This document shows positions 14,909 to 24,980 of a stretch of DNA of 64,000 nt, one piece after another. The DNA comes from Nocardioides astragali (GTDB lineage Bacteria; Actinomycetota; Actinomycetes; Propionibacteriales; Nocardioidaceae): contig NZ_JAFMZM010000004.1 of assembly GCF_024436375.1 (NCBI RefSeq), positions 372,001 to 436,000 of the forward strand. Direction: 5' to 3'. Made by a program: the position numbers and the translations under genes. The notes beneath the pieces were generated by a model. That model did not search any database. It had not been told where the DNA came from and worked only from the letters and a program-made list of their open reading frames with translations. The stretch's first letter is position 1, and each line of letters opens with the position of its first letter.

Positions 14909-16311
14909 CTCACGCTCCCGCGCGTGGCGAAGACGGCCGGGTCGACGTGGACGCCGTGGTCGGCCAGGCGCTCCAGGAAGCGCGGACGAAGCCCCGTGGA
15001 GATCAGCTCGCCCTGGAACTTGCCGTGCTCGTCCACGCCGGCGGAGAAGTCGAACACGAAGACGTCCTGGGTGGTGATGATGTCGCCCTCCATGCCGACG
15101 ATCTCGGTGACCGCGGTGATCCGGCGCGTGCCGTCCTTGAGACGGGTCTGCTGGATAATGAGGTCGACGGCGCTGGACACCTGCTCGCGGATGGCACGCA
15201 CAGGGAGGTCCATGCCCGCCATGAGGACCATGGTCTCCAGACGAGACAGGGCGTCGCGCGGCGTGTTGGCGTGGAGCGTGGAGATCGAGCCGTCGTGGCC
15301 GGTGTTCATGGCCTGGAGCATGTCGAGTGCGGCGGCGTCACGGATCTCGCCGACGACGATGCGGTCGGGACGCATGCGCAGGGAGTTCTTGACCAGGTCG
15401 CGGATCAGGACCGCGCCCTTGCCCTCGATGTTGGGGGGCCGGGACTCGAGGCGCAGCACGTGGTCCTGGCCGAGCCTGAGCTCGGCGGCGTCCTCGATCG
15501 TGACAATGCGCTCGTCGTCGGGGATGAACGAGGACAGCACGTTGAGGGTCGTCGTCTTGCCGGCGCCGGTGCCTCCCGAGACCAGGATGTTGAGTCGGCC
15601 CTTGACGCACGCCTCGAGCAGGTTGGCCGAGGACTGCGTGAGGCTGCCGAAGTTGATCAGGTCCTGGACCGTGTAGGGGTCCTCGGAGAACTTGCGGATG
15701 GTGAGCTTCGAGCCGTCGAGCGCGAGCGGCGGGATGATCGCGTTGACACGGCTGCCGTCGGGGAGACGGGCGTCCACCATGGGGCTGGCCTCGTCGACGC
15801 GACGCCCGATCTTGCCGACGATCTTGTCGATGGTGCGTCGCAGGTGCGCCTCGTCGGAGAAGCTGGTGCCGGTCTTGACGAGCTTGCCATTGCGCTCGAT
15901 GTAGATGCTGTCGTAGGCGTTGACCATGACCTCGGACAGCTCGCCGTCGCGCAGGAGCGGCTCGAGGGGACCGTAGCCCAGGATGTCGTCGGAGATCTCC
16001 TGGGTGATCCGGGTGCGGTCGGCGCCCGACATCACCACGTCGGTCGCGGCCACGGCACCTTGGAGCGCGAGACGGACGTTGCTCTCGAGCTCGCTCTGCG
16101 TCATGTGGACGTCGTAGAGCTTGGGGCCCAGCGACGCGACCAGCTGTGCGTGGACGACCCGCTTGACGTCCTCGAAGGGATCCCGAGCGACCTTCGCGGG
16201 CTTCTTGGGGACCGTCGACGAGGGCGCGGTGGCCGGCGACTTCTCCTGGGAGGGGTCGGGGCTCTCGGTGCGCGCTCGCTGGGCAGCGGCCAGTCTGTCG
16301 GTGAGACCCAT
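14905..16311 (-). CDS. cpaF: CpaF/TadA pilus assembly ATPase
   Basis: A 468-residue type II/IV secretion ATPase, the cytoplasmic motor of Tad pilus assembly. The first ~45 residues are a disordered linker rich in Pro, Ser and Lys. The N-terminal domain (LGYGPLEPLLRDGELSEVMVN) is followed by the RecA-like core: Walker A in NILVSGGTGAGKTTTLN, the Asp box in IVTIEDAAELRL, Walker B in RIVVGEIRDAAALDMLQAM and the His box in ISTLHANTPRDALSRLETM. All catalytic motifs look intact. It lies between CpaE and vWA-TadB, a base after the CpaE stop and overlapping the next gene. Confidence 0.95.
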   Translation of the reverse strand: MGLTDRLAAAQRARTESPDPSQEKSPATAPSSTVPKKPAKVARDPFEDVKRVVHAQLVASLGPKLYDVHMTQSELESNVRLALQGAVAATDVVMSGADRTRITQEISDDILGYGPLEPLLRDGELSEVMVNAYDSIYIERNGKLVKTGTSFSDEAHLRRTIDKIVGKIGRRVDEASPMVDARLPDGSRVNAIIPPLALDGSKLTIRKFSEDPYTVQDLINFGSLTQSSANLLEACVKGRLNILVSGGTGAGKTTTLNVLSSFIPDDERIVTIEDAAELRLGQDHVLRLESRPPNIEGKGAVLIRDLVKNSLRMRPDRIVVGEIRDAAALDMLQAMNTGHDGSISTLHANTPRDALSRLETMVLMAGMDLPVRAIREQVSSAVDLIIQQTRLKDGTRRITAVTEIVGMEGDIITTQDVFVFDFSAGVDEHGKFQGELISTGLRPRFLERLADHGVHVDPAVFATRGSVR

Positions 16312-16312
16312 G

Positions 16313-17575
16313 TCAGGCCTTCCTCAGTCGGAAACGGTTGGCGGAGGAGCGGGACTTGCCATCCGCGTCCGGCTCCTCCTGGGCGGCGCGGGCGGCGCCC
16401 GCGATGGAGCTGGCGAAGGCCTTGATCGCCTTGCTGTTGGGGTGGCTCGCGTAGGCCCGCACCAGTGGCTCGCCGCGGTTGACCGCGGTCAGCACCTCAC
16501 GGCTGGAGACGAGCGAGCAGTCGGCCTTCAAGCCCAGGGTGGACTCGTACTCGTCGGTCGAGAGACCGACCTTGGCGTCGGCCCGGTTGAGGACGAAGCG
16601 CCACTTCTCGCGCGGGAAGTTGAGCAGCTCCAAGGTCTGCGTGGCGAGCTTGAGTCCCTTGAGGGCAGGGATGTCGAGCGTGCCGACGAGGACGAGCGTG
16701 TCCGTGCGGTCGAGGGCGGTCAGCGCGTGGTCGTCGAACACTCCCGAGGTGTCCACGACCACATAATCGTAGACGCGAACCAGGAGGTCCAGCAGCTTGG
16801 CGATGTCCTCGTTGGTCGCTTGGTCGGGAGAGTCGAGGTGGACGGGGGCTGCGACGACACCCAGCGTCTTGGAGTAGGGCGTCACCAGGGTCTCGATCGC
16901 GTCCACGTCGATCTCGCCGTGGAAGGCGGCCAGGTCGTTGAGCGTCCGCATAGGGGTGAGCTGGAGCATGATCGCGATGTCACCGTTGTTGACGTCGAGG
17001 TCGACGATGCACACTGAGCTGCCCTGATCGGCGAGCGAGACCGCGATGTTGGCCGCCATCAGGCTCTTGCCCACGCCGCCCTTGGTGGAGAAGACCGTGA
17101 CCATCTGGCCCGTGGGCCGCTCAGCCTCCTCACGGGCGGCCTCGGCCCTCGCCTGGGCCTCGGAGAGGGCGGCGGTCGCGGCTGCCTGCGCGGCTGCCTG
17201 GGTCTCGTCCTCCATCGTCTGTGAGATGGCGGTCGAGACCGCACGAGCCCGGCTCACCGCTGTGGTGAGTCCCGCGAGGTCACGCGACTCCACGACCTCG
17301 CGCATGCCGCTGCGCAGCGCGGTCGAGAGGGCGTGCGCGTCCACCGTCTCGCGGAGGAGGATCACGCCGAGGTCCGGCTTGTGGACCCGGGCCCACTGGG
17401 CGAACACCGCGGCGTCGTCGACCGCGACGGACGGACCGATGACGATCGCGAACTCCTGGGGCGTCGCGGCGATGTGCTCGCCGAGCGCCGCCATGGACTC
17501 GAGGGGTACGGACCCGTGCAGCATCGCCTGCAGGACGCTCAGCCGAGAGCGGTCCGTCTCCACGATAGCTGTCAT
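16313..17575 (-). CDS. cpaE: CpaE/TadZ-like ParA-family localisation ATPase
   Basis: A 420-residue protein. The first ~120 residues form a receiver-like domain without the usual acidic cluster (atypical receiver of TadZ). An Ala/Glu-rich helical linker (residues about 125-160) precedes a MinD/ParA-type ATPase: deviant Walker A FSTKGGVGKSLMAANIA, VCIVDLDVNNGDIAIML and DYVVVDTSGVFDDHALTALD. TadZ/CpaE proteins position the pilus machine at the cell pole or septum. The ATPase motif is intact, unlike some TadZ proteins that have lost it. It is translated between CpaB and CpaF; its start overlaps the CpaB stop by 4 bases. Confidence 0.9.
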   Translation of the reverse strand: MTAIVETDRSRLSVLQAMLHGSVPLESMAALGEHIAATPQEFAIVIGPSVAVDDAAVFAQWARVHKPDLGVILLRETVDAHALSTALRSGMREVVESRDLAGLTTAVSRARAVSTAISQTMEDETQAAAQAAATAALSEAQARAEAAREEAERPTGQMVTVFSTKGGVGKSLMAANIAVSLADQGSSVCIVDLDVNNGDIAIMLQLTPMRTLNDLAAFHGEIDVDAIETLVTPYSKTLGVVAAPVHLDSPDQATNEDIAKLLDLLVRVYDYVVVDTSGVFDDHALTALDRTDTLVLVGTLDIPALKGLKLATQTLELLNFPREKWRFVLNRADAKVGLSTDEYESTLGLKADCSLVSSREVLTAVNRGEPLVRAYASHPNSKAIKAFASSIAGAARAAQEEPDADGKSRSSANRFRLRKA

Positions 17576-18354
17576 CCAGCGGCCCCCCTGAACGTCTCCG
17601 GCAGGATGTCGACGGGGTTGACGCCGGCCTTGTCCTGTGACTTCGTCTCGCCGCCGAGCAGCGCGATGGTGATCTCCGTGGTGCGGTCCGCGAGCACGAG
17701 CTTCTCGGCCTCCTCCTGCGTCACTGCCACGGTGAGGATCGTCTTGGGCACCTCTTCGACGACCTGGGCGCCTTCCTCGTTGGTGACGGTACGCGACGAC
17801 ACCGACGTGGTGCCGACTCCGATCACCGGGACACGCGCCAGGATGATCCGCGTCACCGAGGACAGGGTCTCCTCGGTCCCGTCGGGGAGCCGCCGGATGG
17901 GGGCGGCAGCGGTGCCGAAGATCGCCACCTCGGACCCGGGGTTGACGAAGCCGGCGACCCGCTCGAAGTCGGTGAGCTCCACGGAGACCGCCATCTTGTC
18001 GTCGGGGATCACCAGGCTCTGCACGTCACCCAGGGTGCCGAACCGGTCGGAGATGATCTGCTCCCCGGGGTAGACGCTACCGAGGGCGACGAGGTCGGTG
18101 ATCGACTCCGTGCTGTCGAGGGCACCGGCGACCATGTCGTCGCGGCGCACCTCCTTGGCCTCGAACTTGCCGGCCTCCTGGGCCGCGCTGACCGTCTCAC
18201 CGGCCTCGATCACGGCGGTCGCGGTCAGGACCTCGACGAGCTCCTGACCCTTGGCAGCGCGGTCATCGATGCCCTGGACGTAGAGCACGATCATTGCGGT
18301 TCCGACGGCGGCGATGAGGACGGCAGCGATGAGGAGCGCGGAGCGGCGAGCCAT
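17572..18354 (-). CDS. cpaB: CpaB/RcpC-like SAF-domain protein
   Basis: A 260-residue protein with one N-terminal helix (RSALLIAAVLIAAVGTAMIVLYV) and an outer SAF domain (VLTATAVIEAGETVSAAQE...), followed by the RcpC/CpaB domain (MAVSVELTDFERVAGFVNPGSEVAIFG, TVAVTQEEAEKLVLA). In Gram-negative Tad systems CpaB works with the secretin; in actinobacteria, which have none, it may bind peptidoglycan or stabilise the pilus as it crosses the wall. It starts at the ATG at 18354 with AAGGAAC upstream. It is the first gene of the compact CpaB-CpaE-CpaF-TadB-TadC-kinase-regulator run; a CACTC-AA-GAGTG repeat (18368-18379) lies just upstream. Confidence 0.85.
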   Translation of the reverse strand: MARRSALLIAAVLIAAVGTAMIVLYVQGIDDRAAKGQELVEVLTATAVIEAGETVSAAQEAGKFEAKEVRRDDMVAGALDSTESITDLVALGSVYPGEQIISDRFGTLGDVQSLVIPDDKMAVSVELTDFERVAGFVNPGSEVAIFGTAAAPIRRLPDGTEETLSSVTRIILARVPVIGVGTTSVSSRTVTNEEGAQVVEEVPKTILTVAVTQEEAEKLVLADRTTEITIALLGGETKSQDKAGVNPVDILPETFRGAAG

Positions 18355-18414
18355 GAAGTAGTTCCTTCACTCAAGAGTGGACTGGGGGAGATGCTGAAGG
18401 GTGGGTGGACGTCG

Positions 18415-20043
18415 TCAATCGACGAGGACGATGACCTTGGTTCCGGAGCCGATGTAGTCGATCTCGCCACCGCTCGATGGCGCGAACTCCGGCAATGCCC
18501 TCTCGTCGAACAGGATTACGTGCAACTCGCGCAGACCCGAGGGGGCAGCTACCAGACCATTGTGCTCGCTGACCGTCCCAGGGGACTGCTCAGTCGCCGA
18601 GACGGCTTGATCGGTGATGAATCCCGGTCGGAAGGCCACGATCGGCCAGCTCTTCTTCCCGGTCGCCGGCTCACGCTGGACGATCGGAATCCAGAAGTAG
18701 CGCGGTGAGTTGAAGATGTCGGCGGACAAGGCTTTCTCGCCGACGCTGCCAGCGGTTGCATTGATCAGGTCACTGATTCGAGCGTTGTTGATGATGAAGC
18801 AGCTGAGCAAGTCGTCGTTGATGTTCTTGGACTTGATGGTCGTCGGCGTGCGCGAGTTGTCACCGGTCCGGCTGCACCCGCTGGTCGAGTCCTTGTCGAG
18901 CCGACCCGCTTTGCCGCCCTTGCCCGAGATCAGGCCGTCATTGGTCTGTGCGATCTTCACCCCAGGCTCTGAGGCAATGCAGTTGGTTCCGTTGACCGGG
19001 GCGGTCTTGGACTCGACGCTGCCCGTGTCGCCGCTGCACTCACCTGAGGGAGCAGGATGGATGGCCAGTGAGGGCTGGGGGCCGAAGATGATGTTCCACT
19101 CCAGGTCGAATGACGTGTCCGTCCTGGGCAGGTCAATGGTGCCGTAGTTGCCCTCGAGGCTTCCCGCACAGTAGGCGCGCGGTGCGCCGACGGTGAACCT
19201 CTGGGCCGATGCTCGTTCGGAGTAGTCGCTTCCTTTGAGCACCCGGACGAACCACACGTCCTCGATGTCGAGGACAGCAGCAGGAACGTTCACGACGATC
19301 GTCGTGGAAGTTGCGCTGACAAAGCTGGTCGCCGGCACCTCGTGATGGTCCGGTGGCCCCCCCGCACCCGTGAACGTGACAGCCGTCGCGCCCGTCAGGT
19401 TGCTCCCGGTGAGCGTCACCTGCGTCGCGGCACTCGGGGTCGACTGGATGTCTGGGCTGATGGTGAAAGTAGCAGTGTTGTGCGCAGCCGAGTCGGGTGT
19501 CAGGGGCGGGACCGCGGGCGTCGGGGCCGGTCCGCTGTCGTCCCTGATGATCTGGGGTCCATAGTCACAACCCGTTACGCCGTACATGGGGAGCCCATGG
19601 TTGCGCGACGGCGACTTGATCTGAGCCGAGGCGTTTGCCGGCACATCGAGTGAGTCGCCGGATTCGAAAGCCTTCCCCATGGTGAGCTCGACGATCGCGC
19701 GGGGCGCGATGAGGTTCACCCTCCAGTTCCCCGGACAGGAGATCTCTCCATCGATCGGGTCGCCGTCGTCGAGATCCATCGTGACCTGGCCATGTACCTC
19801 ATTGGCCGCCTTGACGAGGAACTCCTCTGCCTTCGTCACGACCTCGGTGTTGCATCCCGAGGCCTTGGTCAACTCGGCGGCGGCGGCCATCACAGCCATG
19901 TCCACGTTGCTCTGCAAAGCAGAGCGCTTCGCGTAGGCCTGACCCATGTCAACAGCCACCGCGCCGGCCATGAAGAGAACAACCGCGAAGATGGCAACCA
20001 TCACTGCGGTTGCGCCGCGCTCGTCTTGCACTCGTTGACGCAT
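18415..20043 (-). CDS. TadG-like protein, copy A
   Basis: A 542-residue protein with an N-terminal pilin-like helix (DERGATAVMVAIFAVVLFMAGAVAVDMGQAYAKR) and a large extracytoplasmic part. The first ~130 residues are identical to those of copy B (20846-22489), because the two genes share a 785-bp identical DNA block. The rest is homologous but clearly diverged. In copy A the variable part includes an IPT/TIG-like beta domain (VTLTGSNLTGATAVTFTGAG) followed by a cysteine-containing C-terminal domain (DDLLSCFIINNARISDLI) shared with copy B. TadG proteins are minor pilus-associated components, often with surface or adhesive roles. It starts 4 bases after the TadE copy A stop. Confidence 0.88.
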   Translation of the reverse strand: MRQRVQDERGATAVMVAIFAVVLFMAGAVAVDMGQAYAKRSALQSNVDMAVMAAAAELTKASGCNTEVVTKAEEFLVKAANEVHGQVTMDLDDGDPIDGEISCPGNWRVNLIAPRAIVELTMGKAFESGDSLDVPANASAQIKSPSRNHGLPMYGVTGCDYGPQIIRDDSGPAPTPAVPPLTPDSAAHNTATFTISPDIQSTPSAATQVTLTGSNLTGATAVTFTGAGGPPDHHEVPATSFVSATSTTIVVNVPAAVLDIEDVWFVRVLKGSDYSERASAQRFTVGAPRAYCAGSLEGNYGTIDLPRTDTSFDLEWNIIFGPQPSLAIHPAPSGECSGDTGSVESKTAPVNGTNCIASEPGVKIAQTNDGLISGKGGKAGRLDKDSTSGCSRTGDNSRTPTTIKSKNINDDLLSCFIINNARISDLINATAGSVGEKALSADIFNSPRYFWIPIVQREPATGKKSWPIVAFRPGFITDQAVSATEQSPGTVSEHNGLVAAPSGLRELHVILFDERALPEFAPSSGGEIDYIGSGTKVIVLVD

Positions 20044-20430
20044 GAGTCAGCACCCCCCTGCCGGAATGTTCTCGATGCGGGCTGTGGCCCGCTTGGTGAT
20101 CTGAGGAAGGGAAGGCAGGAGTCCCGGAGCGATGGCACGCGCCGTCAGTCGTACCCGAACGGTGACGTCGTCGCCGACTTTTGCTGTCGTCGGTACGACG
20201 GGGTCGAATACTGCCGTAATGCTTGTTCCAGCGCCCCCGACGCGATTCACAGCTCTCGTCGTCGCGGCGGTGGTGCACGGGTTGACGGCAGCCGCGCGGG
20301 CACCTTCACGCGCAGCGTGAGAAGCCACTTGGTACGCCCACATCCAGAGACTCATCTGGATGATCATCAGGATGAGGGTCATCAGCACCATCGAGACCAA
20401 GGCGAACTCGACCGCCGCGGCTCCCCGCTC
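19646..20430. repeat. 785-bp direct repeat, copy A (TadG 5' part plus TadE)
   Basis: This segment is identical, base for base as far as I can read it, to 22092-22876 (offset 2446). It covers the first ~133 codons of TadG, the 3-bp spacer and most of TadE. Outside it both the distal TadG and the extreme 5' TadE/leader sequences differ between copies. Confidence 0.95.
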
Positions 20431-20454
20431 TCGGTCTTTGCGTCGACGCAACAC
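20047..20454 (-). CDS. TadE-like pseudopilin, copy A
   Basis: A 135-residue TadE-family protein. A basic leader (VLRRRKDRERG) precedes AAAVEFALVSMVLMTLILM with Glu at position +5, the type IV pilin-like signature also seen in the Flp pilins, then an outer domain (ASHAAREGARAAAVNPCTT...). TadE proteins are minor pseudopilins processed by the prepilin peptidase. The GTG at 20454 is chosen because GAGAGGG lies 6 bases upstream and the equivalent codon is the start in copy B; an ATG at 20460 would place the Shine-Dalgarno sequence directly against it. From residue 13 on it is identical to copy B. Confidence 0.9.
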   Translation of the reverse strand: MLRRRKDRERGAAAVEFALVSMVLMTLILMIIQMSLWMWAYQVASHAAREGARAAAVNPCTTAATTRAVNRVGGAGTSITAVFDPVVPTTAKVGDDVTVRVRLTARAIAPGLLPSLPQITKRATARIENIPAGGC

Positions 20455-20583
20455 TGGCATCCCTCTCGCCGGTTCCATGTGGGGGAACCCGAATTCTCGC
20501 AGCGCCAAGAATTTAGTCCCGGCGTGACCCGGGTGGGGGCTAAACCGCCCAAACCACCCGAACATAGTCCGGTCATGGCCCGA

Positions 20584-20607
20584 AATGACTAGTTCGACCT
20601 AGTCATT
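20584..20607. promoter_or_regulatory. 9-bp perfect inverted repeat upstream of TadE copy A
   Basis: AATGACTAG-TTCGAC-CTAGTCATT lies between TadE copy A and the fadD relic, about 130 bases upstream of the TadE start, next to the minus-strand box GGACTATGTT (20561-20570). The equivalent spacer of copy B lacks the repeat but has CCCTATGTTT (23001-23010). It could be an operator or the terminator of the decayed upstream fragment. Confidence 0.35.
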
Positions 20608-20646
20608 GTCCTGCCCGGCAGCGTGAAGTCCAGTGCCGAAACCTGC

Positions 20647-20817
20647 TCAGCCGACGTAGAGCGCCTAGATCTCGACACGCGCCTCGCGGACCACCATGTT
20701 CCGCTTGAGCTTGAGGCTCGGCGTGAGCTGGCCGCCCTCCTCGGTCCGCGCCGGGGGGATCGTGTACTTGGGGATCGCCTCGGCCTTGGAGACAGCGTTG
20801 TTGGCCTCGTCGACCGC
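20647..20817 (-). pseudogene. Decayed 3' fragment of fadD
   Basis: About 170 bp that match the 3' end of the intact fadD (23088-23260) at roughly 90% identity. The translation keeps KLKRNMVVREARVEI and VAVDEANNAVSKAEAI, but GAG is replaced by a TAG stop 8 codons before the true C-terminus, and one codon is deleted around ARTEEGG. There is no start or upstream part of the gene. It marks the end of a tandem duplication unit of TadG, TadE and the end of fadD. Its divergence contrasts with the identical TadE/TadG block next to it. Confidence 0.9.
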
Positions 20818-20845
20818 CACGCCGGGTGTGCGGCGAGACCGCTGG

Positions 20846-22489
20846 TTACTCGACAAGGGCGAGGACCTTGGTCCCGCTCCCTGTGTAGTCGATCTCGCCC
20901 CCGATAGGCGGGGCTGTGCCGGGAAGAGCGGACTCGGGAAACAGTACGACGTTGATCTGCTCGATGTGGCCGGAATGGAACGTCAAACCGTTGTGTCCGG
21001 AGATCGCGCCCCGAGCGGTGGCAGTGGCTGCCATGGACTCGTTGGTGATGAACCCCGGCCGGAAGGCGATGATCGGGTAGGCGCCGGAGGCTCCATTTGC
21101 CGCCTCGACGGGAATGACTGGGATGAAGAAGAAGCGCGGGGAGTCGAAGATGTCCGCCGAGAGGATGTTGTTCTCCCCAGCCACGACATCGCCCACCGAG
21201 TGCCCGCCCACGATGTAGCAGCTCAGCAGGTCGTCGTTGAGGTTCGGTGATTCCGGGGTCCTGTCGCTCCCGCCGTTTCGATCACAGCCCGGCGTGGTGT
21301 CTGCATCAAGACGCCCGGGAGTCGAGCCCGACCCGTTGACGAAGCCGTCCGTGGCTGCCTCGTTCGGGAAGCCCGGATCGGTGCTGACGCAGTCGGTGGG
21401 GCTGACGGGGGCGTGGTCGGAGTCCACAGGAGAGCAGGGGACCAAGATGGAGGCATTGATGGTGAGGTGGGGCATGACGCCCCTGATGATGTTCATCTCG
21501 ACCCATGCACCGTTGGGCACATCGTTGCGCGCCAGGCGGAGCGTGCCGAAGTTCCCACTGACCATTCCGTCGCAGAAGAGCAGGTCGCCGACGGTGAAGG
21601 GCGCTGAGTCCTGGTACCTGGTCCAATGGACGACGCCTGTCGGACTCGTGAACTGGACTCGGACCCACCACACGCCATTGGCGGCCAGCACCTCCGCGGG
21701 GACGGTAGGTACAGAGATGCTGAAAGCCTTGTAGCCACCACCAGTGGTGTCGGGAACAGTGGCGGTCCCCGCAGCCGTGTAGCTGGTGCCGTCTGCGTTG
21801 TAGAAGACCGCTTGCGCTGTCCAGCCCTTGACGTCCTTCACATCGCCGGTCAGCACAACCGGGTACGGCGTCGGCACGTCGCTGTCCACGTCGTTCGGGG
21901 TGACGACGAGGGCCTGCTGAAGATCGGCGTCGCCCACCGGAGTCGTAGCGGGAGCGGCGGAGACAGGGGCAGGTCCCGGCGGCGGGTCGGTCAGTACCTG
22001 TGAGCCGGAGTCGCAGCCGGAGACGGCGTACATCGGCAGGGTGTTTGTCTGGCTGGGGGACTTGATTTGAGCCGAGGCGTGTGCCGGCACTTCGAGTGAG
22101 TCGCCGGATTCGAAAGCCTTCCCCATGGTGAGCTCGACGATCGCGCGGGGCGCGATGAGGTTCACCCTCCAGTTCCCCGGACAGGAGATCTCTCCATCGA
22201 TCGGGTCGCCGTCGTCGAGATCCATCGTGACCTGGCCATGTACCTCATTGGCCGCCTTGACGAGGAACTCCTCTGCCTTCGTCACGACCTCGGTGTTGCA
22301 TCCCGAGGCCTTGGTCAACTCGGCGGCGGCGGCCATCACAGCCATGTCCACGTTGCTCTGCAAAGCAGAGCGCTTCGCGTAGGCCTGACCCATGTCAACA
22401 GCCACCGCGCCGGCCATGAAGAGAACAACCGCGAAGATGGCAACCATCACTGCGGTTGCGCCGCGCTCGTCTTGCACTCGTTGACGCAT
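20846..22489 (-). CDS. TadG-like protein, copy B
   Basis: A 547-residue paralogue of copy A. The N-terminal pilin-like helix and following ~130 residues are identical to copy A; from about residue 150 the sequences diverge (copy B: TLPMYAVSGCDSGSQVLTD), while retaining common blocks such as NDDLLSC, LSADIFDSPRFFFIPV, IAFRPGFIT and GGEIDYTGSGTKVLALVE. The variable middle part is a different beta-rich domain rather than the IPT/TIG-like one of copy A. The C-terminus is cysteine-containing and probably folds outside the cell. It starts 4 bases after the TadE copy B stop. The two copies may supply distinct tip or anchoring proteins. Confidence 0.88.
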   Translation of the reverse strand: MRQRVQDERGATAVMVAIFAVVLFMAGAVAVDMGQAYAKRSALQSNVDMAVMAAAAELTKASGCNTEVVTKAEEFLVKAANEVHGQVTMDLDDGDPIDGEISCPGNWRVNLIAPRAIVELTMGKAFESGDSLEVPAHASAQIKSPSQTNTLPMYAVSGCDSGSQVLTDPPPGPAPVSAAPATTPVGDADLQQALVVTPNDVDSDVPTPYPVVLTGDVKDVKGWTAQAVFYNADGTSYTAAGTATVPDTTGGGYKAFSISVPTVPAEVLAANGVWWVRVQFTSPTGVVHWTRYQDSAPFTVGDLLFCDGMVSGNFGTLRLARNDVPNGAWVEMNIIRGVMPHLTINASILVPCSPVDSDHAPVSPTDCVSTDPGFPNEAATDGFVNGSGSTPGRLDADTTPGCDRNGGSDRTPESPNLNDDLLSCYIVGGHSVGDVVAGENNILSADIFDSPRFFFIPVIPVEAANGASGAYPIIAFRPGFITNESMAATATARGAISGHNGLTFHSGHIEQINVVLFPESALPGTAPPIGGEIDYTGSGTKVLALVE

Positions 22490-22876
22490 GAGTCAGCACC
22501 CCCCTGCCGGAATGTTCTCGATGCGGGCTGTGGCCCGCTTGGTGATCTGAGGAAGGGAAGGCAGGAGTCCCGGAGCGATGGCACGCGCCGTCAGTCGTAC
22601 CCGAACGGTGACGTCGTCGCCGACTTTTGCTGTCGTCGGTACGACGGGGTCGAATACTGCCGTAATGCTTGTTCCAGCGCCCCCGACGCGATTCACAGCT
22701 CTCGTCGTCGCGGCGGTGGTGCACGGGTTGACGGCAGCCGCGCGGGCACCTTCACGCGCAGCGTGAGAAGCCACTTGGTACGCCCACATCCAGAGACTCA
22801 TCTGGATGATCATCAGGATGAGGGTCATCAGCACCATCGAGACCAAGGCGAACTCGACCGCCGCGGCTCCCCGCTC
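22092..22876. repeat. 785-bp direct repeat, copy B (TadG 5' part plus TadE)
   Basis: Partner of 19646-20430 at an offset of 2446 bases and identical to it by line-by-line comparison. See copy A for extent. Confidence 0.95.
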
Positions 22877-22900
22877 GTCATGCGTGCGTGAACGCAACAC
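22493..22900 (-). CDS. TadE-like pseudopilin, copy B
   Basis: A 135-residue TadE-family protein. The GTG start at 22900 has GAGAGGGG 6 bases upstream. The leader (VLRSRTHDERG) differs from copy A, but everything from AAAVEFALVSMVLMTLILM onward is identical to it. The Gly/Ala-Ala-Ala-Val-Glu-Phe site is the prepilin peptidase motif. It is the first gene of the whole tad run on the minus strand, downstream of fadD with a spacer of about 190 bp, so the main promoter of the pilus operon probably lies here; CCCTATGTTT at 23001-23010 is a candidate element. Confidence 0.9.
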   Translation of the reverse strand: MLRSRTHDERGAAAVEFALVSMVLMTLILMIIQMSLWMWAYQVASHAAREGARAAAVNPCTTAATTRAVNRVGGAGTSITAVFDPVVPTTAKVGDDVTVRVRLTARAIAPGLLPSLPQITKRATARIENIPAGGC

Positions 22901-23087
22901 GCGAGACCCCTCTCGCCAGACCCCTGGAACCCGAGTCCTGAATTACATGAACTTAGGCACGGGGTGACGCGGGCGGGGGCTGAACCGGGCGAACGCCCCC
23001 AAACATAGGGGTGACCTTGAATGAAATAACCGGTCAGACGGCGTCGTTGTCTAGCCCGGGGAGCGTCAGGGCAGTGTTGAGGCCTGC

Positions 23088-24884
<1,797 letters not shown>

Positions 24885-24968
24885 GAGGGGACCTCCTGGG
24901 TTGCGGTCGACTGCGAAGCGCAGGTTATCGCCCGAGCCGGTACCCCTCAGCCGCCCGGGGCGGTCGGC

Positions 24969-24974
24969 TAGGCT
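24969..24974 (+). promoter_or_regulatory. -10 box for leaderless SRPBCC gene
   Basis: TAGGCT followed by CCGGCC and then the ATG at 24981; no Shine-Dalgarno sequence. Confidence 0.6.
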
Positions 24975-24980
24975 CCGGCC

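Noticed and set aside
20460..20565. Upstream extension of TadE copy A (MFGWFGRF... and MEPARG...)
   Set aside because: The extension is not shared with copy B, has no Shine-Dalgarno sequence, and the GTG at 20454 sits at proper spacing from GAGAGGG in both copies.
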